Assembly (NCBI GenBank): GCA_947487895.1
Contig: CANKYF010000005.1
Coordinates: 62,001 to 126,000, forward strand
Length of the DNA stretch: 64,000 bases
Source: an uncultured Flavobacteriaceae bacterium
GTDB lineage: Bacteria; Bacteroidota; Bacteroidia; Flavobacteriales; Flavobacteriaceae
Reading direction: 5' to 3'
The translations under genes and the position numbers were made by a program. A model generated the notes under the pieces. That model made no database searches, was not told where the DNA came from, and worked only from the letters and a program-made list of their open reading frames with translations. Below are positions 18,727-27,627 of this stretch, piece after piece. The first letter of the stretch is position 1; each line of letters begins with the position of its first letter.

Positions 18727-19610
18727 AATTAAATGGTAGTAAAATTTTAGTCACTGGAGGTAATGGTTATCTTGGAAAACTTTTTATTCAAGAGTTACTT
18801 ACCTTAGAAGCTGAGGTTAGTGTTATAGATATTTCAGAAAATACTACAGGCTATAATTTACCTTATTACCAACTTAATTTGTCGGATGAAGACATCTTAA
18901 AAAAGGCGGTTAACGATATAAAACCAGATTATATTTTTCATTTAGCAGCATCCCTAAATAGAAGTCGAGATTTTTCGTTATGTAATTCTTTAATAGACAT
19001 TAATTTGTCGGGTACTGTCAATCTATTAAATGCTTTAAAAAATATAGATTATAATAACTTCGTCTATATTAGTAGTAGCGAAGTCTATGGTAACGAAAAT
19101 AAGTCTCCTTTCAAAGAAAATATGCTGGTTTCACCTGCTTCTCCATATTCACTTTCGAAATATTTTGGTGAAAAAGCCGTTAGTACTTTTTCTAATATTC
19201 AATCTAAAAATTATACAATTTTAAGACTCTTTAATTTTTTTGGAAAAGATATGCCAAAGAATTTCTTTCTTTCTCAATTGGTGGATAAGTTAAGGAATAA
19301 CGAAAATTTTAATATGACAAAAGGAGAACAAAAAAGAGATTTTCTTCATGTTCTAGATGTTCTAGATGCTATGATTTTAGCAGTTGATGAAAAGGCTTAT
19401 AACCAAGTTTTTAATGTATGTTCTGGAGAAGGCAAAACCTTAAAAGAATTGGCGGTAGAAGCCAAAGAATTATTAAATAGTAAATCACAAATTAATTTTG
19501 GAGCAATTCCCTATCGAAAAAATGAAGTATGGGAAATGATGGGGGATAATAGTAAAATAAGATCTAAATTAGGATGGAAAACCAATAAAAATATCTTTTT
19601 AGATATTTGA
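18714..19610 (+). CDS. NAD-dependent epimerase/reductase acting after RfbG (nucleotide-sugar SDR)
   Basis: Extended SDR protein of 298 aa with VTGGNGYLGK (nucleotide-binding loop), ISSSEVYG and the YxxxK pair in SPYSLSKYFGE. Length and position after rfbF-rfbG resemble CDP-abequose/paratose-type synthases, which reduce CDP-4-keto sugars. No RfbH (3-dehydratase) gene is present in the window, so the likely product is a CDP-6-deoxyhexose rather than a 3,6-dideoxyhexose. That inference depends on rfbH being absent from the whole genome. Exact stereochemistry cannot be read from sequence. Confidence 0.7.
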   Translation: MDQIKLNGSKILVTGGNGYLGKLFIQELLTLEAEVSVIDISENTTGYNLPYYQLNLSDEDILKKAVNDIKPDYIFHLAASLNRSRDFSLCNSLIDINLSGTVNLLNALKNIDYNNFVYISSSEVYGNENKSPFKENMLVSPASPYSLSKYFGEKAVSTFSNIQSKNYTILRLFNFFGKDMPKNFFLSQLVDKLRNNENFNMTKGEQKRDFLHVLDVLDAMILAVDEKAYNQVFNVCSGEGKTLKELAVEAKELLNSKSQINFGAIPYRKNEVWEMMGDNSKIRSKLGWKTNKNIFLDI

Positions 19611-19620
19611 AACGAAAATT

Positions 19621-20433
19621 ATGAAATTTGAGAAAAATATGTCCTTGATGTCATTATTATCTTTAATGATTATAGTGTTCACTTCTTGTCAAGAAGACAA
19701 TTCCATAGATCAAGAAATACCAGATAACAATATTGATGAAGATAGTGATGGCTATTATGAATATACTATGTTTGTAGATGAGGATAATGATTTTTATGGT
19801 ACAGGAAATCCACAGATAATTGAAACTTCTGAAATCATCATAAGCAATGAAAATTACCCTGAGGGTTATTCACTTTTTGATGGAGATTGTGATGATACAA
19901 ATCCATCAGTTAATCCTGAGGCGATTGAAATTGCAGCTAATTCTGTAGATGAAAATTGTGATCAAGAAATAGAACCTGGGGAATTTCCTTTTTCAGTTGG
20001 TAATAAATGGTATTATGAAGGCGGATCTTGGATTACTAATCATGCTGAATCAGAAGGATATGATTATATAGTTTTACGAGAATCAATTGAAGAATTAATT
20101 ATCGATAATCAGAGACATTTTAGGATTAAGGAAATACAAATTATCGAAGGGCAAGAAGATGTGGTTATATATCATACTTTTAAATCAGAATTTTGGATTT
20201 CTGATTTCTCGTATTTAGAGAATGAGATAATTTTTGATGATGAAGTGACTACTTACGTTAAAGATGGTTCTTTTGGGAGAGTATCTAATAAAGAAGCTTT
20301 TTCTTCAGAATTTGGACGCTTAAATTATTTTTATTCATATGATGATGATTTAACCTATAGTGTAAATTCATATTATTTAAAAGGCTGTATTATAAACGGT
20401 GTTAGTTATGGAGATACCTCTGCAATTGAATAG
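19621..20433 (+). CDS. lipoprotein with MopE-type putative metal-binding motif
   Basis: 270 aa. An N-terminal hydrophobic stretch ends in a lipobox-like FTSC, followed by a very acidic region. Residues ~85-120 (DGDCDDTNPSVNPEA...DENCDQ) match the Asp/Cys-rich repeat of the putative metal-binding motif seen in MopE and in many secreted Bacteroidota proteins. The remaining ~140 residues look like a beta-rich domain of unknown role. A cell-surface lipoprotein inside a glycan-synthesis cluster is unexpected. It lies 10 bp after the epimerase gene and about 50 bp before the GT4 gene. Confidence 0.7.
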   Translation: MKFEKNMSLMSLLSLMIIVFTSCQEDNSIDQEIPDNNIDEDSDGYYEYTMFVDEDNDFYGTGNPQIIETSEIIISNENYPEGYSLFDGDCDDTNPSVNPEAIEIAANSVDENCDQEIEPGEFPFSVGNKWYYEGGSWITNHAESEGYDYIVLRESIEELIIDNQRHFRIKEIQIIEGQEDVVIYHTFKSEFWISDFSYLENEIIFDDEVTTYVKDGSFGRVSNKEAFSSEFGRLNYFYSYDDDLTYSVNSYYLKGCIINGVSYGDTSAIE

Positions 20434-20482
20434 TATTTTGTTTATAAACTATCATGTTCGGAAAATTTATATAAATAATTAA

Positions 20483-21583
20483 ATGAATAATAAAATATTA
20501 ATTGGGCCTACAAATAAAAAGGATATAGGTTCTATTCCAACATTGAATAGAGCCTTTATAGACGGTTTATCCAAAGATTATGAGTTCATTCCGCTTCATT
20601 TGAACAGAAAACACGGTAAATCAAAATTAGCAAATTTTAATGTTGTTAATTTATATTACTTTATCAGGCAGTATTTTAAGCTGATTTACTTGGTTGTTAT
20701 CAAAAGACCAAAAATTGTACATTATGCAATCACATCGTTTTGGAATTTTGAAAAAAGCTTACTTTTTCTAAATACCGCAAAATTACTTGGCGCAAAGAAA
20801 GTGATTGGGCATTTGCACGGAGGTTCTTTTGATGTTTTTATCGACAATTTAAAAGGTGGTAGAAGAAAAATATCCTTCAGGTTATTTAATAATCTAGATG
20901 CAGTAGTAGTTGCTAGTGATTTTTGGAAAGATTATTTAGAAAATAAAAACATAAAAACATTGGTTAGAGTTGTTAATAATCCTATTAATGCAGAATATGT
21001 TAATAAGGTTCAAATAGAGGATACTAACAAACGTAATGGAAGGTTTCTTTTTTTAGGTGCTTTAGGAAAAAGAAAAGGAGTTTATGATCTTATAGAAGCT
21101 TCCAAGAAAATAACAGATGATTTTAAATTGGATTTAATCGGATCTGAAGATAGAAAAGGAGATCTTCATAGTATTCAAAATTTAATTTCTGAAAATAAAT
21201 TATCTTCAAAGATTAATATTATTCTATCAGAAAAACTTAGCTTAAAGGACAAAGTAAAATATTTTTCAGGGAATGAAGTTTTTTTATTTCCAACCCATAA
21301 TGAAAATTTTCCCTTGGTTATTATTGAAGCTGCTTGTGCCAGAATGCCTATTATTACTGCACCAGTTGGTGCAATTCCTGAGTTTTTTACTCATATGGAA
21401 AATATATATTTTGTGGAACCGGGTAATGTAGAAGAGATTCGAAATGCAGTCGAGTTTATGTTAACAAACAAGGATGTGAGAGAAAGGTTAGGTAAAGCAG
21501 CAAGAAGAGTATATGAAGAAAAACTATCTGAAGAAAGAATTATGAAGCAGTTAGATGATTTATATCGAACACTTATAAATTGA
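20483..21583 (+). CDS. glycosyltransferase family 4
   Basis: Predicted cytoplasmic glycosyltransferase, 366 aa, with a two-domain GT-B layout. The C-terminal half carries FLGALGKRKGVYDLIEA and the EX7E-type donor-binding region EAACARMPIITAPVGAIPEF typical of GT4. It adds one sugar to the lipid-linked repeat unit. Donor and acceptor are unknown. It is preceded by the MopE-type lipoprotein and followed by an acetyltransferase. Confidence 0.85.
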   Translation: MNNKILIGPTNKKDIGSIPTLNRAFIDGLSKDYEFIPLHLNRKHGKSKLANFNVVNLYYFIRQYFKLIYLVVIKRPKIVHYAITSFWNFEKSLLFLNTAKLLGAKKVIGHLHGGSFDVFIDNLKGGRRKISFRLFNNLDAVVVASDFWKDYLENKNIKTLVRVVNNPINAEYVNKVQIEDTNKRNGRFLFLGALGKRKGVYDLIEASKKITDDFKLDLIGSEDRKGDLHSIQNLISENKLSSKINIILSEKLSLKDKVKYFSGNEVFLFPTHNENFPLVIIEAACARMPIITAPVGAIPEFFTHMENIYFVEPGNVEEIRNAVEFMLTNKDVRERLGKAARRVYEEKLSEERIMKQLDDLYRTLIN

Positions 21584-21605
21584 ATGTTTTAATTTTTATG
21601 CAAAA

Positions 21606-22034
21606 ATGATAAATGCCTATTTTTTTTATAGCATAGCTCATACATTATTTAAGTGGAAAATTCCACTGCTCCCTAAGTTATTCAAATTACTTTGTTTCTT
21701 TTTATATAATTCAAGTATTCCGTATCAATGTAAAATAGGCAAAGGATCTACATTTGGTTATGGGGCAATAGGTGTTGTGATTCATAAAAGAACAATTATA
21801 GGGAAAAATTGTGTAATTGGCACCAATATTACTATAGGAGGAAGGTCTGGATTTCAGGATGTTCCTAAAATAGGAGATAACGTTTACATAGCAACAGGAG
21901 CCAAAATATTAGGTCCAATCACAATAGGAAATAACGTTACCATAGGAGCAAATGCTGTTGTAATAAAAGATGTTCCAGACAATGCTGTGGTTGCAGGAAT
22001 ACCAGCAAAAATCATTAAATACAAAAATGAATAA
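21606..22034 (+). CDS. left-handed beta-helix (hexapeptide repeat) acetyltransferase
   Basis: 142 aa. Hexapeptide repeats of the LbH fold occupy residues ~40-135 (IGKNCVIGTNITIGG, IGNNVTIGANAVV), ending in the VAGIPAKII segment common to serine O-acetyltransferase-like and WbbJ/capsule acetyltransferases. A hydrophobic N-terminal part precedes the repeats. The likely role is O-acetylation of a sugar in the glycan. The stop overlaps the next gene's start. Confidence 0.8.
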   Translation: MINAYFFYSIAHTLFKWKIPLLPKLFKLLCFFLYNSSIPYQCKIGKGSTFGYGAIGVVIHKRTIIGKNCVIGTNITIGGRSGFQDVPKIGDNVYIATGAKILGPITIGNNVTIGANAVVIKDVPDNAVVAGIPAKIIKYKNE

Positions 22035-22962
22035 ATTTCCTTTAATAAGGACCTATATTTTAACTTTTTTGGTAATCTTAGGATATCTATGTATTGATTT
22101 TTATCTGAATGGCTATAAGGAGTTTTTTCAGTTAAATTATAATTGGTCAAACAAACAACAGAAACAAAGAATCAAAAATGTTGTAGTAGACTCGATATCT
22201 CATAATTATCTAAAAATTGGGATACCAACCATTTTTGATCAAAAGATAGAACTTAATGCCAATTGTACTTTTTCTTTAGATGAAAAATTCGTATTTAGAT
22301 CAGTTTCTGTGGATGTAGATGAAGACAAAATCATTTTTAGAGGTGTTTTTTGGATCAATTTTTTGCCAGAAAGAAATATAAAGGAAACTTCATTGAGTGT
22401 ATTAGACCTTCCAATGATTCAAAAAGGAGATAAAACGATTATGATGATAGGAGATTCTCAACTTATATGGAGAGAAGGAAAATTTACAAGAAAGAAAATC
22501 TCCAGAAAAATTAAAACAATTAAATTTATAGGTTCTGAAAAAGACGTTTTTGGTTATCCTTATAGTGCAGAACTGTTTAGCAATACTGAGACAGTTATAA
22601 AGGATATTAAAGGTATTGAAAAGGCAGATACTTATATACTTTTTTTAGGAGCACACGAAGAAGATTTGAAAAATACTAAACAAAGACTCAAAGTTATTAT
22701 TGAAAACTTATTAAAAAAAGGATCAAAATTGATATTAGTGTCTCCTCCAAATTATACAAACAAATCAAAATTAGAGGTTAATGAGGTATTTTATAAAACA
22801 TATAAAAAGTATGCCGATTATTCAAATATTACCATACTTAATTTGGGAAATAGAAGTAACTATGAGCCTGCGCAAGTTTTAATGAAAGATGGGATACATT
22901 TAAATGCTTTGGGACATGAGTTTTTAACAAATGACTTAATTCAAACCCTTAAGAAGTTATGA
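22027..22962 (+). CDS. SGNH/GDSL hydrolase-like membrane-anchored protein
   Basis: 311 aa from the ATG at 22027, which overlaps the acetyltransferase stop. One N-terminal transmembrane helix (~7-27) is followed by a periplasmic part. The second half has SGNH-family marks: block I MIGDSQ near residue 140 and block V DGIHLNALGHEF near the C-terminus, supplying Ser, Asp and His. Block III is weak (FLGAHEED). Proteins of this kind act as acetyl-transferring or esterase partners in polysaccharide O-acetylation. Pairing with the neighbouring acetyltransferase supports this, but it is an inference. Confidence 0.65.
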   Translation: MNKFPLIRTYILTFLVILGYLCIDFYLNGYKEFFQLNYNWSNKQQKQRIKNVVVDSISHNYLKIGIPTIFDQKIELNANCTFSLDEKFVFRSVSVDVDEDKIIFRGVFWINFLPERNIKETSLSVLDLPMIQKGDKTIMMIGDSQLIWREGKFTRKKISRKIKTIKFIGSEKDVFGYPYSAELFSNTETVIKDIKGIEKADTYILFLGAHEEDLKNTKQRLKVIIENLLKKGSKLILVSPPNYTNKSKLEVNEVFYKTYKKYADYSNITILNLGNRSNYEPAQVLMKDGIHLNALGHEFLTNDLIQTLKKL

Positions 22963-24170
22963 AAATTACGTACCCACATAAAGAGAAGTTTTTTTATTGG
23001 TCGTTGTCATTAGTTTTTATAACATTACCTTTTCCTAAGTATAGTTTAAACTCGCAAAGTATAATACTTTTAGTATTAAGTTGGGTTTTGTTAGGAGACT
23101 ATAGGAACAGGTTAAGAGACTTTAAAAAAATGACCCTACCTTTTTTGTTGATTTCTTCTCCGTTTTGGTTGTCTTTAATTAAACTTTTATATACCATTGA
23201 TGACGTTTCTTTAACAGTTAAATTGTTAATTCAAAATATCCCCTTTTTAATTTTTCCATTAGTAATATTTAGCACAATAACCCCCAAAAGCATTTTAGAA
23301 GAAACCTTAAAATATTTTAGTATTTCGGTAATTATAGCTTCCCTATTTGGTTTGATGAAATCAATCTACTTGAAAATCGCTAACCTAGGAAATTTTTTCT
23401 ATTATACAAACTTTTCTAAAGTACTTGATAAGCACACTACATATTTTGCATTATTCGTATTAATATCAATAAGTTATTTTTTTTATGATATAATTAAATT
23501 AAAAAGGATTAAAAGTATCTATAGTGTTTTTGCGATTTTATTTTTGTTATTAATGCTTTATTTATTGAGCTCGAGAATTAGTATTGTAACATTAGCTATT
23601 ATTCTTATTATCTTTTCTTATCAAGTTAAATCGCAAATTAATTTATATAATAGAATAGCACTGTTTTCAATATCGGTACTTTTAATTGCTGGGTTTTTTA
23701 TGTCACCTAACTTTCAGAAAAGAAATGCTGCAGCTTCAGAATTCGGAATACAAACACCTAAAATAGAGACCAGATTGGTACATTGGAAAGCAGTATTAAA
23801 TACATTTAAGAATGAGCTTATTTTGTTAGGCAATAAAAATGGAGATGTATACAAAAAATTATATAAAGAATATAAAAAGATAGGTTTTGAGTCTGGGTAT
23901 AAAAATAAGTATAATTCGCATAACCAATATTTGGAAAGCTGGTTACATTTTGGGCTATTTGGTACTTTACTATTAATTTTAACTTTACTATTTTGCATTA
24001 AAATTTTGCGGAAATCAAAGAGTATGATGGGTTTAATTATTGTATCTTGTTTTTGCATATTTATGATAACAGAATCTATTCTTGTAAGGCATAGTGGAAT
24101 TGTATTATTTTCTGGTTTAATTTCTTTAATATTTAAAACAGCAACTTTAAAAGGCTCTTATAATGATTAA
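22959..24170 (+). CDS. O-antigen ligase/polymerase-like membrane protein
   Basis: 403 aa, about ten or more membrane helices. The large periplasmic loop near residues ~250-330 contains TRLVHWKAVLNTF and YNSHNQYLESWLHFGLFG, the WaaL/Wzy_C pattern in which the NSHNxYL segment is characteristic. Overlaps the SGNH gene by 4 bp and the next gene by 8 bp. It is either the ligase partner or a second polymerase for the glycan; the window also has a Wzy-like protein at 15517. Confidence 0.78.
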   Translation: MKITYPHKEKFFYWSLSLVFITLPFPKYSLNSQSIILLVLSWVLLGDYRNRLRDFKKMTLPFLLISSPFWLSLIKLLYTIDDVSLTVKLLIQNIPFLIFPLVIFSTITPKSILEETLKYFSISVIIASLFGLMKSIYLKIANLGNFFYYTNFSKVLDKHTTYFALFVLISISYFFYDIIKLKRIKSIYSVFAILFLLLMLYLLSSRISIVTLAIILIIFSYQVKSQINLYNRIALFSISVLLIAGFFMSPNFQKRNAAASEFGIQTPKIETRLVHWKAVLNTFKNELILLGNKNGDVYKKLYKEYKKIGFESGYKNKYNSHNQYLESWLHFGLFGTLLLILTLLFCIKILRKSKSMMGLIIVSCFCIFMITESILVRHSGIVLFSGLISLIFKTATLKGSYND

Positions 24171-25425
24171 GTCCATAATCTCATATACAAAGTTCTATGC
24201 GAGACATAATTTCTTATTAAAAAAGAAAATTAGATGGATAGAAGAATTGTATCAAAGCGCTAATCCACTTGAACTAAAAAATCAGTTGTTTTTAAGTCAA
24301 ATCCATAGGGTATTTACCAAAAACCATTTCTATAAAGATTTTTATTTGAAGCATGGGATATACGAAAAAGACATTAAAACTTTAGAAGACATAAAGATAT
24401 TGCCTTCAATTGATAAAGATATTGTTCGTACGAATATTGAAAATATTAAACATGGAAGAGTTTTTTTATCGCAAAAAGGATTTACTAGTGGTACTTCAGG
24501 AAGTCCATTAATAGTGTACAGAAGTTTTGATGCAATATTAAATGAAAATGCATATGTTTGGTGGTATAGACTGCAATGTGGACTCAGCCCAAATGATAAA
24601 AAAATTTCAATAAGAGGAGACCTAAATAGAAACGAACTGTTTTTTAATGATATTGCTTCTAAAACCTTATTTATTTCTAGTTTTGCCTTGAATAAAGAAA
24701 ATATCGAAAAAATAGTTCCGATTATACGAAATTATAAGGCAAAAGGAATATTGGGATACCCAAGCTCTTTGAATACACTTGCATCTTGGTTACAAGACAA
24801 GAATCAAGAATTAGTTATTCCATCTTGCTTTACAAGTTCAGAAACTCTATTAGATTTTCAAAAAGAAAATATTATTAAGAGCTTTAGCACTGAAATTTTT
24901 GATTGGTACGGAAATGCAGAAAGAACGATAGCCTTATACTCTTTTAAAAATAAATATTATGAACCGCTGTTGTATTCAATAAATGAATACTCTGATAGAA
25001 ACATTATTACTACCTCTTTAATCAATGATTACTTTCCACTTATCAGGTATGAAGTAAATGATAAGATTTCCACTAAGTATCATTACGATGAACATAAAAA
25101 ATCTTTAATAATTGACAAAATTGAGGGTAGAGTTGAAGATTGTGTTTTGCTGTCTGATGGATCCGTAATTGGAAGATTAGATGTGGTCTTTAAAGGGGTT
25201 GAAAATATTAAAATGGCTCAAATTATACAGAATGAGATGTCATGTATAGATATAAAAATAGTCCCATTAAAAGAATATTCTAAAAAAGATCAAAACCAGT
25301 TACAAAGTAATTTGATTCAAAAATTAGGGAATGAGATAAGATATAATATTTTGCTAATAAAAGAAGATGAAATTGAGAAAACCAAGTCGGGAAAATATAA
25401 ACTTGTAATTTCTAATATTAAATAG
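24163..25425 (+). CDS. CapK/phenylacetate-CoA ligase-like adenylate-forming protein
   Basis: 420 aa, cytoplasmic. The adenylate-forming motif is GFTSGTSGSPLIVYRS (~105-120), followed by family segments YPSSLNTLASWL, SSETLLDFQ, DWYGNAERTIAL and RVEDCVLLSDGS. CapK-type proteins occur in capsule and O-antigen clusters, where the acyl substrate is usually unknown. They are thought to activate an acid for transfer to a sugar. A second, only distantly similar homologue is encoded at 30552-31862 on the other strand, so the cluster is flanked and interrupted by this family. Confidence 0.8.
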   Translation: MIKSIISYTKFYARHNFLLKKKIRWIEELYQSANPLELKNQLFLSQIHRVFTKNHFYKDFYLKHGIYEKDIKTLEDIKILPSIDKDIVRTNIENIKHGRVFLSQKGFTSGTSGSPLIVYRSFDAILNENAYVWWYRLQCGLSPNDKKISIRGDLNRNELFFNDIASKTLFISSFALNKENIEKIVPIIRNYKAKGILGYPSSLNTLASWLQDKNQELVIPSCFTSSETLLDFQKENIIKSFSTEIFDWYGNAERTIALYSFKNKYYEPLLYSINEYSDRNIITTSLINDYFPLIRYEVNDKISTKYHYDEHKKSLIIDKIEGRVEDCVLLSDGSVIGRLDVVFKGVENIKMAQIIQNEMSCIDIKIVPLKEYSKKDQNQLQSNLIQKLGNEIRYNILLIKEDEIEKTKSGKYKLVISNIK

Positions 25426-25433
25426 ATGTCAGC

Positions 25434-26453
25434 ATGAAAAAAAGGAAAAATACTTTATTATTTGTTTTGATAATTATTTTTAGTGCATGTAATAATAGAA
25501 AACAATCAATTGAAAAATTGAAATTTGAAAAACAAGAACTAATCAATTATTCAAACAAAACATTAATTCATGTTGATTTAATAAAAGAATTAGAGAAATT
25601 CATTGGAGGAAATAATCAAATTGAGGTCAAAAAAGAAAATAACATTACACTACTATCTTTAGGTGAAAATAGTATTAAATTAGAAAACGACGAGATAAGA
25701 GAGATAAAAACTAACAAGAGAACATACTTGATCGATGATTATAGTAATATTGAATTAGAGTCAATAGTCAATAACAAACCAACAAAAGGAAGAGTTAATG
25801 AAGGTGTTCTAGATGGTATTTTGGTAACAAACATTGATTCTGATATACTGGAAATTAAATTTTTGAATGGAGATACAGTAGCCGTTAAGAAGTATGATAA
25901 TAGTGGAGCAATAAAATTAATTTCGAATTATAAAAACAACCAAAAACATGGATTGTATACCGAATTTTATTTTGATAAAAAAAAGAAATTGGAGGTGACA
26001 TATATAGATAGTAAAAAGGAAGGAAACTTACATGAATGGTATAAAAACGGTAAACTAAGATCCAATCTTAAATATAGGGGCAACAAATTACATGGAGAAC
26101 AAACATATTTTTATGAAACAACATCTACCATGCGAAAAAAACTATTTTTTAAGAACGGAAAAAGAGAAGGAAAGCAAGTTGCCTGGTACGAAAATGCAAA
26201 GACTATGTACGTGGTGTATTTTAAAAATGATCAATTAGATGGAGAGGCTGTAATATATCATAAAAATATTGATTTAATGAAAATGAAAGGAATTTATCAA
26301 GAAGGTTATAGAAACGGAGATTTTACTATTTGGGATGATAAAGGGCAAGGTGTTTTTGTTGCAGAATATGATTTTAGCGAAATTAAAAAAATGGTAAAGG
26401 GTGAAAAAGAAGAAGATCCAATCATCGAAATAGAAGATATTTTTTTTGATTAA
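25434..26453 (+). CDS. lipoprotein with MORN-type repeats
   Basis: 339 aa. Signal sequence with lipobox-like FSAC near residue 19. The C-terminal half has repeated MORN-2-like units of ~20-24 residues with the pattern H/R-G-x-x-x-x-Y/W-x-x-N-G/K (for example KHGLYTEFYFDKKKKL, KEGNLHEWYKNGKL, REGKQVAWYENAKT). Such toxin-antitoxin-system-style repeat lipoproteins are widespread in Bacteroidota and poorly understood. It follows the CapK-like gene by 8 bp. Confidence 0.7.
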   Translation: MKKRKNTLLFVLIIIFSACNNRKQSIEKLKFEKQELINYSNKTLIHVDLIKELEKFIGGNNQIEVKKENNITLLSLGENSIKLENDEIREIKTNKRTYLIDDYSNIELESIVNNKPTKGRVNEGVLDGILVTNIDSDILEIKFLNGDTVAVKKYDNSGAIKLISNYKNNQKHGLYTEFYFDKKKKLEVTYIDSKKEGNLHEWYKNGKLRSNLKYRGNKLHGEQTYFYETTSTMRKKLFFKNGKREGKQVAWYENAKTMYVVYFKNDQLDGEAVIYHKNIDLMKMKGIYQEGYRNGDFTIWDDKGQGVFVAEYDFSEIKKMVKGEKEEDPIIEIEDIFFD

Positions 26454-26472
26454 TAATATAGAAATAAATTTG

Positions 26473-27627
26473 ATGTCTTTCGAGAAAAGCTTTAATAAAC
26501 TCAAACTTTGGTGCGAAAAGGAAAGTTTCAAGGGATGGGATCCTTATGATGGGTTGAATAGTTGGGTAATTCAAAAAACAATACTTGGTAGATCAAGGTT
26601 TTTTAGACTTGTTTGGATCCAAGTATTTAAAAGATCTCCTTTTAACTTAAGAAAAATAGTTGGAGTAAAAAAAGGATACAACCCTAAGGGTTTAGGATTA
26701 TTTATTACTGGATATTGTAATCTTTACGAATCTAACCCAAAAAGTGAATACCTTGAAAAAATAATTGAACTTTCTGATAAAGTGATAAAATTGCAAACTC
26801 TTGGATATTCCGGAGCCTGCTGGGGTTATAATTTTGACTGGCAAGCCAGAGCGTTTTTTCAGCCATACGGAACTCCAACAGTTGTAGCAACTTCTTTCAT
26901 TTCAAGCGCATTGATTGATGCGTATAAAGTAACAAAAAATAAACAGTATTTGGAGACAGCAATTAGTTCTTCAAAATTTATACTTAAAGATTTAAATAGA
27001 ACTTATGATGATGCGGGAAATTTTTCGTTTTCTTATTCCCCTTTAGATAAAACCCAAGTATTTAATGCATCACTATTGGGAGTCAAGTTGCTAACTCAAA
27101 TATATGAGTATACAAAAGACAAAAACCTATTAATCGAAGCTGAAAAGGCGATAAAATATGTTTGCAGTTTTCAACAAAAAAATGGAGCTTGGGCATATGG
27201 AACTTTACCTTATCATCAATGGATAGATAATTTTCATACTGGGTACAATTTAGAATGTATTTATACATATCAAATCATTTCTGGAGATAATCAGTTTTCA
27301 GAAAATATTGACCTTGGATTACTATACTATTTAGAAACCTTTTTTTCGAAAGAAGGTATTTCTAAATATTATAGTAATTCTGTTTATCCAATTGATATTC
27401 ATGCACCTGCTCAACTTGTAGTAACTTTAAGTAAACTCAAAGTGCTAATTGAAAACAAAGATCTTGTTGATAAGGTACTAAATTGGAGTATAAATAATAT
27501 GCAATCTCAAGAAGGTTATTTTTATTATCAAAAAAATAAGTTTTTCAATTCGAAGATTCCATATATAAGGTGGGCACAGGCTTGGATGTTTTATTCCTTT
27601 TCTTATTATTTTAAATCGCAAAAATGA
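26473..27627 (+). CDS. alpha/alpha-toroid (six-hairpin-like) protein of polysaccharide clusters
   Basis: 384 aa, mainly paired helices with repeated WGY/WQAR-type aromatic segments (GACWGYNFDWQARAFFQP, GAWAYGTLPYHQWIDNFHTGY). This suggests an (alpha/alpha)6 barrel as in glycoside hydrolases and lyases or glucuronyl epimerases. Related proteins are sometimes labelled delta-aminolevulinic acid dehydratase in databases, which the sequence here gives no reason to believe. No signal peptide. The ATG at 26473 is preferred; an upstream TTG overlaps the MORN gene. It overlaps the GT26 gene by 4 bp. Function is unassigned, with processing of the glycan precursor a possibility. Confidence 0.55.
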   Translation: MSFEKSFNKLKLWCEKESFKGWDPYDGLNSWVIQKTILGRSRFFRLVWIQVFKRSPFNLRKIVGVKKGYNPKGLGLFITGYCNLYESNPKSEYLEKIIELSDKVIKLQTLGYSGACWGYNFDWQARAFFQPYGTPTVVATSFISSALIDAYKVTKNKQYLETAISSSKFILKDLNRTYDDAGNFSFSYSPLDKTQVFNASLLGVKLLTQIYEYTKDKNLLIEAEKAIKYVCSFQQKNGAWAYGTLPYHQWIDNFHTGYNLECIYTYQIISGDNQFSENIDLGLLYYLETFFSKEGISKYYSNSVYPIDIHAPAQLVVTLSKLKVLIENKDLVDKVLNWSINNMQSQEGYFYYQKNKFFNSKIPYIRWAQAWMFYSFSYYFKSQK

